DNA of 43,577 bases from assembly GCA_014804645.1 (NCBI GenBank), contig JAAUZI010000039.1, positions 54,072-97,648 on the forward strand, in the 5' to 3' direction. The stretch comes from Lachnospiraceae bacterium (lineage in GTDB: Bacteria; Bacillota; Clostridia; Lachnospirales; Lachnospiraceae). The notes under the pieces were generated by a model. That model was not told the origin of the DNA and did no database searches. It saw only the letters and a list, made by a program, of their open reading frames with translations. Position numbers and translations under genes: made by a program. This document shows, one piece after another, positions 13,762 through 21,573 of the stretch (position 1 is the stretch's first letter; each line of letters opens with the position of its first letter).

Positions 13762-13770
13762 ATTATAGCA
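13762..13770 (-). promoter_or_regulatory. Extended -10 promoter of pilB
   Basis: TGCTATAAT on the minus strand, a perfect extended -10, about 75 bases before the pilB start. The same nine bases form the promoter at 185-193. No clear -35 is present. Confidence 0.6.
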
Positions 13771-13815
13771 CAACTTTGTAAATTCGTATATGTTTTTTTA
13801 GCGAAAATTGCAGGT

Positions 13816-13848
13816 CAAAAAAGTCTGGGGCTTATTCTGCCCCAGACT
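13816..13848 (-). terminator. Terminator of the Gld-type ABC operon, overlapping the DUF4340 stop
   Basis: On the minus strand AGTCTGGGGC, AGAATAA loop, GCCCCAGACT, then TTTTTTG. The TAA in the loop is the stop codon of the DUF4340 gene, so the terminator's left arm codes for its last residues. Confidence 0.9.
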
Positions 13849-14347
13849 CCTCCACCAGTTCCTCCAAACTATAGCCAAAACCTGTTCCCAGAGATGCCTT
13901 CACAGCGTACACCGTATGGGAATCCGGCTCGTAGATATAATACACATTGCCAAAAGAATTATAATCCCCCACGTGGTAGGTATAGTCCGCCTGGGCTGTC
14001 TCCCAGTGCAGTATGTTGGAGGGCGGCTCCAGGCCATATTGCGACAGGTCTGCCGCATCTGTGATAACATCCTGGGCAATGATGCTGGTCAGTTTGCCCG
14101 CCATGGTGTCCAAGCGACTCTGCATCAGGTTCAGTGCCGGGTCTTCCACTGACACCCAGCGGTTCTCCTCCCCTCTTTCAAAGGAATATGTTTCACTGTT
14201 ATACTCATAGCTGAAACGGAGTATGTCATCCCTGTCAATATCCACCAACACCTCGCCATCCACCCGGTCCGCCTCTTTTTCCTGCTGCCTGTTGTTGTAT
14301 CGGACCAGGCAGAAATACCCTGCCGCCAGCGCCGCTAACACAGCCAC
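13832..14347 (-). CDS. DUF4340 protein, apparently frameshifted at its start
   Basis: This DUF4340 protein is the periplasm-side companion of GldG-type gliding/export ABC systems. The soluble part (ILRFSYEYNSETYSFER, ITDAADLSQYGLEPPSNIL, YHVGDYNSFGNVYYIYE) fits the family. The coordinates start at a GTG at 14347, which cuts through the transmembrane helix. Upstream the same frame is open and reads KRQGVQFIILVAVLAALAAG, the missing first half, back to an in-frame stop, but it contains no ATG, GTG or TTG. An ATGATG at 14390-14385, directly after AAGGAG, is in another frame. Removing one A from the five-A run at 14378-14374 joins the two into a proper protein. It is therefore a real frameshift, a slippage site or a sequence error. 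Confidence 0.75.
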   Translation of the reverse strand: MAVLAALAAGYFCLVRYNNRQQEKEADRVDGEVLVDIDRDDILRFSYEYNSETYSFERGEENRWVSVEDPALNLMQSRLDTMAGKLTSIIAQDVITDAADLSQYGLEPPSNILHWETAQADYTYHVGDYNSFGNVYYIYEPDSHTVYAVKASLGTGFGYSLEELVEESGAE

Positions 14348-14453
14348 CAGTATGATAAATTGTACGCCTTGCCTTTTTATAAGTCATCATCTCCTTATCT
14401 ATGTTCCACACCTGCCCTCGTAGCGGCACATCCGTCAGAAACGTTTTCGCAGC

Positions 14454-16574
14454 TTATTTTCTCCTGCGTCTGAACCATACTACAAATCCAATCACCAGGC
14501 TGCTGACAGGCAGAAGAATCATGGTAATCAGTCCCAGCATCAATGCGCTCTTCTGCGTAACCATCAGTGTGGATACCTCGTAGTCCTTAGCCGGGATAGA
14601 CACAGTGACCTCATGATCCACAAAATGGCTTACTGTATTGGTAAACAGCATCTGGTTCGCGCCGCTTACCATGAGGCTGGTGTCATCCGTAAACATCTGG
14701 GGGCTGGAGTATACCACCATGACAGCCTCGCCGTCCTCCAGCGTTTTCACTGCTTCCACACCCAGGGCAAATGGCCCTTCCGCATCCCCCTCCTGTCTGC
14801 CGTACTCGGTTGCGCTCTCAAAATTCCGCATGGAGTAAGCGCTGGAGGAGGTCCTCAAAAAGGTACTGTAGCTGATTGTTTCGTCCTCCTGTTCCTCGGG
14901 AACAAGAATACCCTGACTGTAGGGCGCAAATATATAATATTCTCCATAAATTCCTGTGGTATAGGAGTTTGCCGTCACGGTGGGCAAAATATAGAACGGA
15001 ATCTGATAATAATTGTTCATATCCTCCTCTACTATCAGTCCCTCGGCAATGCTCAGATCCATATAAGCCAGCACCGCATCCAGATTGGGTGTCTCCACCT
15101 CTCGGTATCCCACATTCAGGATTACCTTGCCGCCGCGATTCAGATAGGCAATTACTTTGTCTTTATCGTCCTCGGACAGATCACCGGCAGGTCCGTTGAT
15201 CACCAGGCAGGCCGCCATATCGGGCACAGCCTCATAGTCCATCAGATTGATCGTGTCATACTCCACATTTTCCTTGCTCAGACTGTTTTTAAAGGAAGTG
15301 CTGAAAGCCTGTTCCCCATGCCCCTCCGTCATATATACCATAGGAATATCATCGCTGAGCACATAATCCAGCGCGCTGGTAATCTGCCCCTCCCCGTCAT
15401 AGCCGGTTATGGAAGAACTGTAACTGTATCCGTCATAATCATAGCTGGTGACATATATATCACTGGCGTTTATCACCTTACTGCGCTTTTCGCTGACCAC
15501 AATAAGGCTGTTGGTGCTGACGCTGCCGGAGGTATACTGGGTGTGAAACCGGGGATTCTGTATAGGGTCCACATATTGTACTTTGATATGCTCCGACAAA
15601 TCCTCATATCGATCCAGAGTCTGCCCCAGGACTATGTCCTCGTTCTCCTCGCTGACCAGCACATAGATGGTCACATCCTCATTGATCCCCTTCAGATATT
15701 CCTTGGTCTGATCTGTCAGAGAATACAGCTTGTTGCTGGTTAAATCCAGGGATTTCCAGGTGCCGGGCAACTGTGCCACCACCATATTCAACACCACTGC
15801 CACCGCGATCGCCGCCACGATCATGCCCGTACTGTATGCTCCCGTCCTCAGGGATTTTACCGACACGCTGTAACGGCGCTTTTGAATGGACTGCGTGGTC
15901 AAAAACAGCGTCAGGACAATCAGGGTGAGGTAATATACTACGGAACCCAAATCCAGCGTACCGTTCAGCATCATTGCAAAGGGCGTACTCAAATCATAGA
16001 GCCCCAGAATATTCGTCAGAATATTTCCTGTGGAAGAAATCAGACTGCAGAGGGAAGGCATCATATACCCCAGAAACAGCAGGGCAAAACTCAACACTGC
16101 CGCAATCACCTGGCTCTCCGTCAGAGACGATACCAGGACGCCAATAGCGATACAGACCATCCCGTACAGGAAAAATGCCAGCACAGCCAGATAACTCTCC
16201 CCCAGGGGAACAGAGCCATATCTTGTCAAAATCAGGGGATAAACCGCACTGATTGCCGTGGGCACGGCCAGAATCGTCGTCAATGCCAAAAACTTTCCCA
16301 TGACGATCCTGCCCACGGTCACAGGAGCCGTCAAGATCAATTGATCCGTCTTGCTGCGCCGCTCCTCGGCTATAATTCTCATGGTCAAAATCGGAACTGT
16401 CAACATAAACAGAATTGTCACACTGTTGACCACATAGGAAAAATAGGGATAGCCGTACAACAGACAGTAGACAAAATAGTACAGGCCGATAAAAAACAGA
16501 CTTACCCCAATAAACAGAAACCCGATAAAGGAGTGAAAATATGACTTTAGTTCTTTTTTATATATTGCAAACAT
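14454..16574 (-). CDS. ABC-2 permease fused to GldG-like extracytoplasmic domain
   Basis: This 706-residue fusion has two parts. Residues 1-235 are an ABC-2/GldF-type permease with about six membrane helices (MFAIYKKELKSYFHSF start and the typical MRIIAEERRSKTDQLILTAP loop). After a further helix at about 250-270, residues 275-660 are a GldG-like (ABC_transp_aux) domain, beginning LDLTSNKLYSLTDQTKEYL and containing the VIAYLNRGGKVILNVGY stretch. A last membrane helix and a basic tail (WFRRRRK) end it. In Bacteroidetes GldF and GldG are separate gliding proteins; in Clostridia the fusion is common and its cargo is unknown. It follows the ATPase gene without a gap and precedes the DUF4340 gene. 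Confidence 0.85.
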   Translation of the reverse strand: MFAIYKKELKSYFHSFIGFLFIGVSLFFIGLYYFVYCLLYGYPYFSYVVNSVTILFMLTVPILTMRIIAEERRSKTDQLILTAPVTVGRIVMGKFLALTTILAVPTAISAVYPLILTRYGSVPLGESYLAVLAFFLYGMVCIAIGVLVSSLTESQVIAAVLSFALLFLGYMMPSLCSLISSTGNILTNILGLYDLSTPFAMMLNGTLDLGSVVYYLTLIVLTLFLTTQSIQKRRYSVSVKSLRTGAYSTGMIVAAIAVAVVLNMVVAQLPGTWKSLDLTSNKLYSLTDQTKEYLKGINEDVTIYVLVSEENEDIVLGQTLDRYEDLSEHIKVQYVDPIQNPRFHTQYTSGSVSTNSLIVVSEKRSKVINASDIYVTSYDYDGYSYSSSITGYDGEGQITSALDYVLSDDIPMVYMTEGHGEQAFSTSFKNSLSKENVEYDTINLMDYEAVPDMAACLVINGPAGDLSEDDKDKVIAYLNRGGKVILNVGYREVETPNLDAVLAYMDLSIAEGLIVEEDMNNYYQIPFYILPTVTANSYTTGIYGEYYIFAPYSQGILVPEEQEDETISYSTFLRTSSSAYSMRNFESATEYGRQEGDAEGPFALGVEAVKTLEDGEAVMVVYSSPQMFTDDTSLMVSGANQMLFTNTVSHFVDHEVTVSIPAKDYEVSTLMVTQKSALMLGLITMILLPVSSLVIGFVVWFRRRRK

Positions 16575-17567
16575 TTACATTTCCTCCTGACTATCGTTTT
16601 TATCCTGCTCTGCCTGCGGTTCTTCCGATACCGCCGTATCCCCGGTCAGCTCCAGGAAAATATCCTCCAGGGTCCGCTCTGACAACACCATGGATAAAAT
16701 AGGCAGCCGTTTCTCCGCCAGAAGATAGAAAAGCTCCTCCCGGATATCCTGCTCCCTGTCCGTCTTGATCAACACGCAGCAGCACCCTTCAGGAGCACCG
16801 TCCTGCTGCTCCACTCTCTGTATCCCCGCCATACCGGACACTGCCTCCTGTAATGCCTCATAGCTCCCTTTCACCGTCAGTTTCAGCTCCTGCTCGCCAC
16901 TCATCAATTTCTGCAGTCCCTCCGGCGAGTCGCTGGCCACCAGTTTCCCGTGAGAAATAATCATGATGTGGTCACACACAGCGCTGACCTCCGACAGAAT
17001 ATGAGAACTTAAGATAATCGTATGGTTCTTTCCCAGCTCCCGGATCAAGTCCCTGATTTCAATGATCTGCTTGGGATCCAAACCCACGCTGGGTTCGTCC
17101 AGAATCAGCACCTCTGGCGATCCCAGCAGCGCCTGAGCCAGACCCACTCTCTGCCGGTAGCCCTTGGAGAGATTCCTGATCAAACGGCCCTTCATATCCG
17201 TGATCTGAGTCATATCCATGACCTGCTCCACCTGTTCTCGCCGCTCTGCCCGGGACACCTTTTTTAATTCCGCAGCAAACCGCAGATACTCTTCCACTGT
17301 CATATCCATGTACAGCGGCGGCAGCTCCGGCAGATAACCAATGCGTCTTTTGGCCTCCTCCGGCTCCTGCAACACGTCGTGTCCATCTATGGTCACAGTG
17401 CCCCCACTGGCCGCCAGATAGCCGGTAATAATATTCATAGTGGTAGATTTTCCGGCGCCATTTGGTCCCAAAAAACCATATATCTGCCCCTTTTCCACTC
17501 GAAAGGACAAATGATCCACGGCGACGTGATTTCCATACCGCTTGGTCAGATCGGTCACTTCAATCAT
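16575..17567 (-). CDS. ABC transporter ATP-binding protein, GldA-like
   Basis: This 330-residue ABC ATPase of the ABC-2 class (DrrA/GldA-like) shows Walker A GPNGAGKST, a Q-loop GYLPELPPLY, the signature LSKGYRQRVG, Walker B VLILDEPSVGLD and the switch His in ILSSHILSE. The C-terminal 90 residues form the extension usual in this class and end in an acidic tail. The start at 17567 is chosen because GGAGGAATT lies just upstream; 17612 would add 15 unrelated residues. It is the first gene of the three-gene Gld-type operon, preceded by a palindrome that may be an operator. It should energise the permease-GldG fusion at the cytoplasmic membrane. Confidence 0.9.
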   Translation of the reverse strand: MIEVTDLTKRYGNHVAVDHLSFRVEKGQIYGFLGPNGAGKSTTMNIITGYLAASGGTVTIDGHDVLQEPEEAKRRIGYLPELPPLYMDMTVEEYLRFAAELKKVSRAERREQVEQVMDMTQITDMKGRLIRNLSKGYRQRVGLAQALLGSPEVLILDEPSVGLDPKQIIEIRDLIRELGKNHTIILSSHILSEVSAVCDHIMIISHGKLVASDSPEGLQKLMSGEQELKLTVKGSYEALQEAVSGMAGIQRVEQQDGAPEGCCCVLIKTDREQDIREELFYLLAEKRLPILSMVLSERTLEDIFLELTGDTAVSEEPQAEQDKNDSQEEM

Positions 17568-17599
17568 GGTAAATTCCTCCTGAATAGTCTTTCCATTTA

Positions 17600-17635
17600 T
17601 AGTAAACGACATCAGAAATTTCCATGTCGTCTACT
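17600..17635. promoter_or_regulatory. Palindromic operator-like site before the Gld-type ABC operon
   Basis: TAGTAAACGACAT, 10-base spacer, ATGTCGTCTACTA: a 13-base inverted repeat with one mismatch, 33 bases before the ATPase start. The spacing and position fit a dimeric repressor site (GntR or BlaI type, unproven). It could alternatively be a leader hairpin. No regulator gene is adjacent. Confidence 0.55.
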
Positions 17636-17690
17636 ATAGCTTAGTGGGAAAATGTCATAAAAAGGTGACAACTTTGTGAAAAATCTGTGA

Positions 17691-17722
17691 AAAAGCCCCC
17701 CGAGTACAACTCGAAGGGCTTT
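17691..17722 (-). terminator. Terminator after the HAM1-like gene
   Basis: On the minus strand GAAAGCCC-TTCGAGT-TGT-ACTCGGGGGGCTTTTT: a strong hairpin with T run, 14 bases past the stop codon. It ends the run of minus-strand genes coming from about 21.5 kb. Confidence 0.85.
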
Positions 17723-17735
17723 CATCCACAGTATA

Positions 17736-18338
17736 TCATTTTGAGAGCGATTCCCGAAAAAATTCCACAAATCCCTCATAGCCCACCAGATCGTCCGCAT
17801 CATGGGCATTCAAATCATAATAGTACTCTCCCGTGTCCAGCCGCTTGGAAATGCTGTCTAGAGGAAAACCGGGGCGGCGAACCTCATGGGGCTTTGCGGT
17901 GAGCAAAAAACGCCGACTGGCAAGACTCTCATCCATGGACTCGCAGATATGCTCTCTGTCCAAGACCAGACAGATGGCATTGCGATATCTGGCGGTGATA
18001 TCTCCGTAGTGGGCCGCCAGCCCTCCGTAGTAGTCCAGCATGGCCTGGTCGTCCAGATAAACACCCTGTGGAGACCGCACGTTAAGTCCCGGCTGCAATT
18101 CCTGCGGCAGATTCTCCAGATACAACCCAGAGTCACAGGAAAAGAGCGGAATTCCATAGTGGTCATAGTAAAAAAGCGCCTTCCGGCGAGCATTCTCTAA
18201 CGGGGTACTTCCATCCTCCGGCGCCACAGGCACCTGCTCCATATCTCTGAGACAGAGCAAACGGATGCCCAAAGGCTGCAGTGCATCCCGCATGGCCGTG
18301 TATTTGGCTGGATTGGATGTAGCAAATAGTAGATTCAT
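17736..18338 (-). CDS. Non-canonical purine NTP pyrophosphatase, RdgB/HAM1-like (divergent)
   Basis: This 200-residue ITPase/HAM1-fold enzyme would hydrolyse dITP/XTP to the monophosphate and so clean the nucleotide pool. The N-terminal LLFATSNPAKYTAMRDAL matches the family's T-x-N-x-x-K substrate loop (residues 6-12). FSCDSGLYLENLP corresponds to the general-base DSGL segment. The C-terminal part differs from standard RdgB: the usual GFGYDP motif is replaced by DADDLVGYEGFVEFF, so a different substrate preference is possible. The preceding trmL gene ends four bases upstream, which points to one transcript with trmL. The downstream hairpin terminates this unit. Confidence 0.75.
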   Translation of the reverse strand: MNLLFATSNPAKYTAMRDALQPLGIRLLCLRDMEQVPVAPEDGSTPLENARRKALFYYDHYGIPLFSCDSGLYLENLPQELQPGLNVRSPQGVYLDDQAMLDYYGGLAAHYGDITARYRNAICLVLDREHICESMDESLASRRFLLTAKPHEVRRPGFPLDSISKRLDTGEYYYDLNAHDADDLVGYEGFVEFFRESLSK

Positions 18339-18341
18339 AAA

Positions 18342-18836
18342 TTATTTCTCCCAATTCAGGCGATGCAGCGCCCCCTGTTCCTGCAATCCCGCAAAACCTT
18401 GCTGCCGCAGCGCCTCGTATAGTACGATGGCCACGGAGTTGGACAGATTCAGGGAGCGAATGTCCGGCAGCATGGGAATTCGGATGCAGCTCTCCTCGTG
18501 TTCCACCAACAGCTCCTCCGGTATTCCTGCGCTCTCCTTGCCAAACATGATATAATCGTCGGGGCCAAACTCGACTTCCGTGTAGCACCTTCTGGCCTTG
18601 GTGGTGGCCATCCATATTCTGACCCCCGGATGCTTTTCCTGAAATTCCTGAAAATTCGTGTATCGGGTCACATCCAGCTGATGCCAGTAGTCCATACCGG
18701 CGCGGCGGATAGATTTTTCGTCCAGATGAAAACCCAGCGGCTCGATCAGGTGCAGCGCAGTGCCCGTGGCCACACAGGTGCGCCCAATGTTGCCGGTGTT
18801 GGCCGGAATCTCCGGCTGGTGCAGTATAATATGCAT
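18342..18836 (-). CDS. trmL: tRNA (cytidine(34)-2'-O)-methyltransferase TrmL
   Basis: This 164-residue SPOUT-class methyltransferase 2'-O-methylates the wobble base of tRNA-Leu isoacceptors with SAM as donor. The three SPOUT motifs are visible: motif 1 NTGNIGRTCVATG (residues 14-26), motif 2 around FGKESAGIPEELL, and motif 3 IRSLNLSNSVAIVLYEALRQ, which together form the trefoil knot. The length is exactly that of the stand-alone TrmL/YibK family. It lies between an aminotransferase gene and the HAM1-like gene, all on the minus strand; no functional link is implied. Confidence 0.95.
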   Translation of the reverse strand: MHIILHQPEIPANTGNIGRTCVATGTALHLIEPLGFHLDEKSIRRAGMDYWHQLDVTRYTNFQEFQEKHPGVRIWMATTKARRCYTEVEFGPDDYIMFGKESAGIPEELLVEHEESCIRIPMLPDIRSLNLSNSVAIVLYEALRQQGFAGLQEQGALHRLNWEK

Positions 18837-18868
18837 GCTTACCTCTTTCCAGCATATCGCAGGCCAAC

Positions 18869-20035
18869 TTATTCGCCCCGCAGCTTACTGATAAAACGGC
18901 TCAGCCTGGTCATAGCCTCTCTCAGGGTGTCCAGCGAATAGGCATAGGATATCCGCAGAAAACCTTCCCCGCTGTCACCGAATGCCGTGCCCGGCACCGC
19001 GGCCACCTTCTCCGCCTCCAGGAACGCATTGGCAAACTCTTCACTGGTCATGCCAAACTCCTTGATACAGGGAAACACATAGAAAGCGCCAAAAGGCTCA
19101 AAGCACTCCAACCCCATCTCCTCGAAGGCATTCATCAAAAATCGCCTGCGCTGGTTGTAGGACAGTTTCATCTCCTCCACGTCCGCATCCCCGTTTTTCA
19201 ACGCTTCCACCGCCGCATACTGGCTTGTGGTGGGGGCGCACATAATGGCAAACTGGTGTATCTTAGTCATCTGCTGAATGATCGCATGAGGTCCGCAGGC
19301 ATAGCCCAGTCTCCAGCCCGTCATGGCATACGCCTTGGAAAAGCCGTTGATCAGAATGGTTCTCTCCTGCATACCCGGCAGGGAGGCGATGGATACATGT
19401 TTCTCCTTGTAGGTCAGCTCGCTGTATATCTCGTCTGACATGACAAATATGTCATGCTTAATGATCACCTGGGCTATAGCCTCCAGATCCTTTCGCTCCA
19501 TGATGGCGCCGGTGGGATTGTTGGGATAGGGCAGAATCAGCACCTTGGTCCTGTCGGTGATGGCCTCCTCCAGCTCCTGAGCTGTGAGACGAAATTCATT
19601 TTCCGCCTTCAGATTAACTATCACCGGCTTGGCCCCCGCCAAAATAGCACAAGGCTCATAGGACACATAGCTGGGCTGAGGGATAATCACCTCATCTCCG
19701 GGGTTAATCATAGCCCGAAGGCCGATGTCAATGGCCTCGGAGCCGCCCACGGTGATCACTACCTCCTTGTCCCAGGCGTATTCAATACCCTGCTTTCTCT
19801 TTATGTAATTGCACACCTCCTGGCGCAGTTCCTTCAGCCCCGCATTGGAGGTATAGAACGTCCTGCCCCTCTCCAGGGCATAGATGCCCTCGTCCCGAAT
19901 GTGCCAGGGAGTATCAAAATCCGGCTCCCCTACACCCAGTGAGATGGCGTCCTTCATCTCGCTGACAATATCAAAAAATTTACGAATGCCAGAGGGCTTT
20001 AATGCAACCACCTGGTCTGACAATGGATTTCTCAT
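18869..20035 (-). CDS. Class I/II pyridoxal-phosphate aminotransferase
   Basis: This 388-residue fold-type I aminotransferase is close to the AspC/PatA aromatic or branched-chain groups. The PLP lysine is in the INGFSKAYAMTGWRLGY motif; further landmarks are LPYPNNPTGA, the MSDEIYSELTY Asp-Tyr pair and FLRISYAYS with the carboxylate-binding Arg near the C-terminus. The start overlaps the stop of the Lrp-type regulator gene by four bases, so the two are translationally coupled and the regulator very likely controls this amino acid step. The amino-acid specificity cannot be told from the motifs. Confidence 0.9.
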   Translation of the reverse strand: MRNPLSDQVVALKPSGIRKFFDIVSEMKDAISLGVGEPDFDTPWHIRDEGIYALERGRTFYTSNAGLKELRQEVCNYIKRKQGIEYAWDKEVVITVGGSEAIDIGLRAMINPGDEVIIPQPSYVSYEPCAILAGAKPVIVNLKAENEFRLTAQELEEAITDRTKVLILPYPNNPTGAIMERKDLEAIAQVIIKHDIFVMSDEIYSELTYKEKHVSIASLPGMQERTILINGFSKAYAMTGWRLGYACGPHAIIQQMTKIHQFAIMCAPTTSQYAAVEALKNGDADVEEMKLSYNQRRRFLMNAFEEMGLECFEPFGAFYVFPCIKEFGMTSEEFANAFLEAEKVAAVPGTAFGDSGEGFLRISYAYSLDTLREAMTRLSRFISKLRGE

Positions 20036-20514
20036 GGCGTAATCATCTCCCTCTCGTCTTCAGTTTTCTTTACAAAAATGGTTCCGTGATCCTTATATTT
20101 TTTCAGGATAAAGTGGGTGGAGGTGCTGAGCACACGGTCCAGTGTAGACAGCTTATCCGACACGAAACTGGACACCTCCCGCAGAGTCTTTCCCTCCAAT
20201 ATCACCATCAGGTCAAAACCACCGGAAATCAAATACACACTTCTGACCTCCGGATAGCGGTAAATTCTCTCCGCCACGCTGTCAAAGCCCTGGCCCCTCT
20301 GAGGCGTGACCCGCACCTCAATCAACGCCGTCACCTTCTCGTTGGAGGTCTTCTCCCAGTTGACCAGCGTGTGATAGCCACAGATGATGCCCTCCTTCTC
20401 CATAGCCTCCAGCTCATTGACCACATCCACTTCCTGGACTCCCAGGATCACAGCCAGCTCCTTCAAATCAATTCGGCTGTTTTTCTCAATAATTGACAAT
20501 AGTTCCTCTCTCAT
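20032..20514 (-). CDS. Lrp/AsnC-family transcriptional regulator
   Basis: This 160-residue feast/famine regulator has an N-terminal winged helix-turn-helix (residues 5-60: NSRIDLKELAVILGVQEVDV) and a C-terminal RAM/AsnC ligand-binding domain (ALIEVRVTPQRGQGFDSVAE, then VYLISGGFDLMVILEG). The gene overlaps the downstream aminotransferase gene by four bases and starts 18 bases after the HypE-like gene ends. It probably senses an amino acid that is the substrate or product of the coupled aminotransferase. That link is inferred from the gene order alone. Confidence 0.92.
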   Translation of the reverse strand: MREELLSIIEKNSRIDLKELAVILGVQEVDVVNELEAMEKEGIICGYHTLVNWEKTSNEKVTALIEVRVTPQRGQGFDSVAERIYRYPEVRSVYLISGGFDLMVILEGKTLREVSSFVSDKLSTLDRVLSTSTHFILKKYKDHGTIFVKKTEDEREMITP

Positions 20515-20532
20515 ATTCCTCTATTCCTTTCT

Positions 20533-21528
20533 CTATTTTAAATTCCGCTCCATATATCTATATATCTCGTCCTGTGCGGGTCTATCCAGATAGCGCCTCT
20601 CCTCCGCATTACAGATCAGTCTGTCACGGCTATCCGTAATCTGTCCTATGACTGTGGCAGGTATGCCCTCCCTGCCCAGCCGCTCCACCAGGCTCTCGCC
20701 GTGATCAGCTGCCAGAACCAGGCAGCCGGAGGACGCCAGCGCGTAGGGATTTACCTCACAAAATTCGCACACCTCCACCGTCTCCTGACGAATGGGTATC
20801 TTTCGCAAGTCTATTGTCAGTCCGACACCCGAACTCTCTGAAAGCTCCCAGAGTGCAGCCAGTATGCCGCCCTCCGATGCGTCATGCATGACTCGAATGC
20901 CGGACTGCGCCGCGACTGCGGCCTCCGGTATGACGGACAAATACTGTTCAAAGCCTGCCGCCTCCTCCACCAGTCGGGCGGGATAGCGCTCTGACAGCTG
21001 CTGCATGTTCAAGCGGGTCAGCAGAGCCGTGCCCTCCAGGCCGATCCATTTGGTCAGCACGATGTCCTGTCCGGGCCTTGCCCCGTGAGTAGTCTGCAGT
21101 GCGCCGTCCTCCCACGGAACACCCCAGGCCGTGACACAGGCTATGGGACAGTCCACATGACGGCTGACAGTGGTGTGTCCCCCGGCAATCTGCATTTCCA
21201 GTCGGCCGCAGGTCTCCTCCGCAGCTGTCATAAGCCGTTTCAGCAGCGGCTCCTCCGCCTCCGAGGGCAACAGCAGCGTGAGCAAAACGGCTATGGGGCG
21301 GGCGCCCGCCGCTGCCAGATTGTTGGCGCATTTCACCAGCACCCGGGCCATATCCGCCTCCCCTGTCACCTCTGCCTCCGAAACGGCGCTGGCACAGGTA
21401 TCGGACGGCGCAAAAATGGCGCAGTCTTCCCCTATCCCTGCGCCACTTAACACTTCCTGCCTTCTGGTCCTGATTTGTCTTAATACAGAGCGTTTCAGAA
21501 CACTGTCTGATATTTTCCCTGTTCTCAT
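20533..21528 (-). CDS. AIR-synthase-related (PurM/HypE-like) protein
   Basis: This 331-residue member of the PurM/HypE/SelD ATP-grasp-like superfamily has an AIRS N-domain with GAGIGEDCAIF (residues 29-39), a SEAEVTGEADMARVLVKCANNLAAAGARP nucleotide-binding region (written here in part) and an AIRS C-domain with VMHDASEGGILAALWEL. HypE's C-terminal PRxC tail is absent (the protein ends in YRYMERNLK), so it is not a standard hydrogenase maturation protein. No hydrogenase genes are present. Such orphan HypE-like proteins in Clostridia are often annotated as hydrogenase maturation factors without proof. It lies upstream of the lrp gene with an 18-base gap. Confidence 0.8.
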   Translation of the reverse strand: MRTGKISDSVLKRSVLRQIRTRRQEVLSGAGIGEDCAIFAPSDTCASAVSEAEVTGEADMARVLVKCANNLAAAGARPIAVLLTLLLPSEAEEPLLKRLMTAAEETCGRLEMQIAGGHTTVSRHVDCPIACVTAWGVPWEDGALQTTHGARPGQDIVLTKWIGLEGTALLTRLNMQQLSERYPARLVEEAAGFEQYLSVIPEAAVAAQSGIRVMHDASEGGILAALWELSESSGVGLTIDLRKIPIRQETVEVCEFCEVNPYALASSGCLVLAADHGESLVERLGREGIPATVIGQITDSRDRLICNAEERRYLDRPAQDEIYRYMERNLK

Positions 21529-21573
21529 CCTCCGCGCCCTCTCACACTGATCTTAAGTCTGTTCTCTCCCCAC

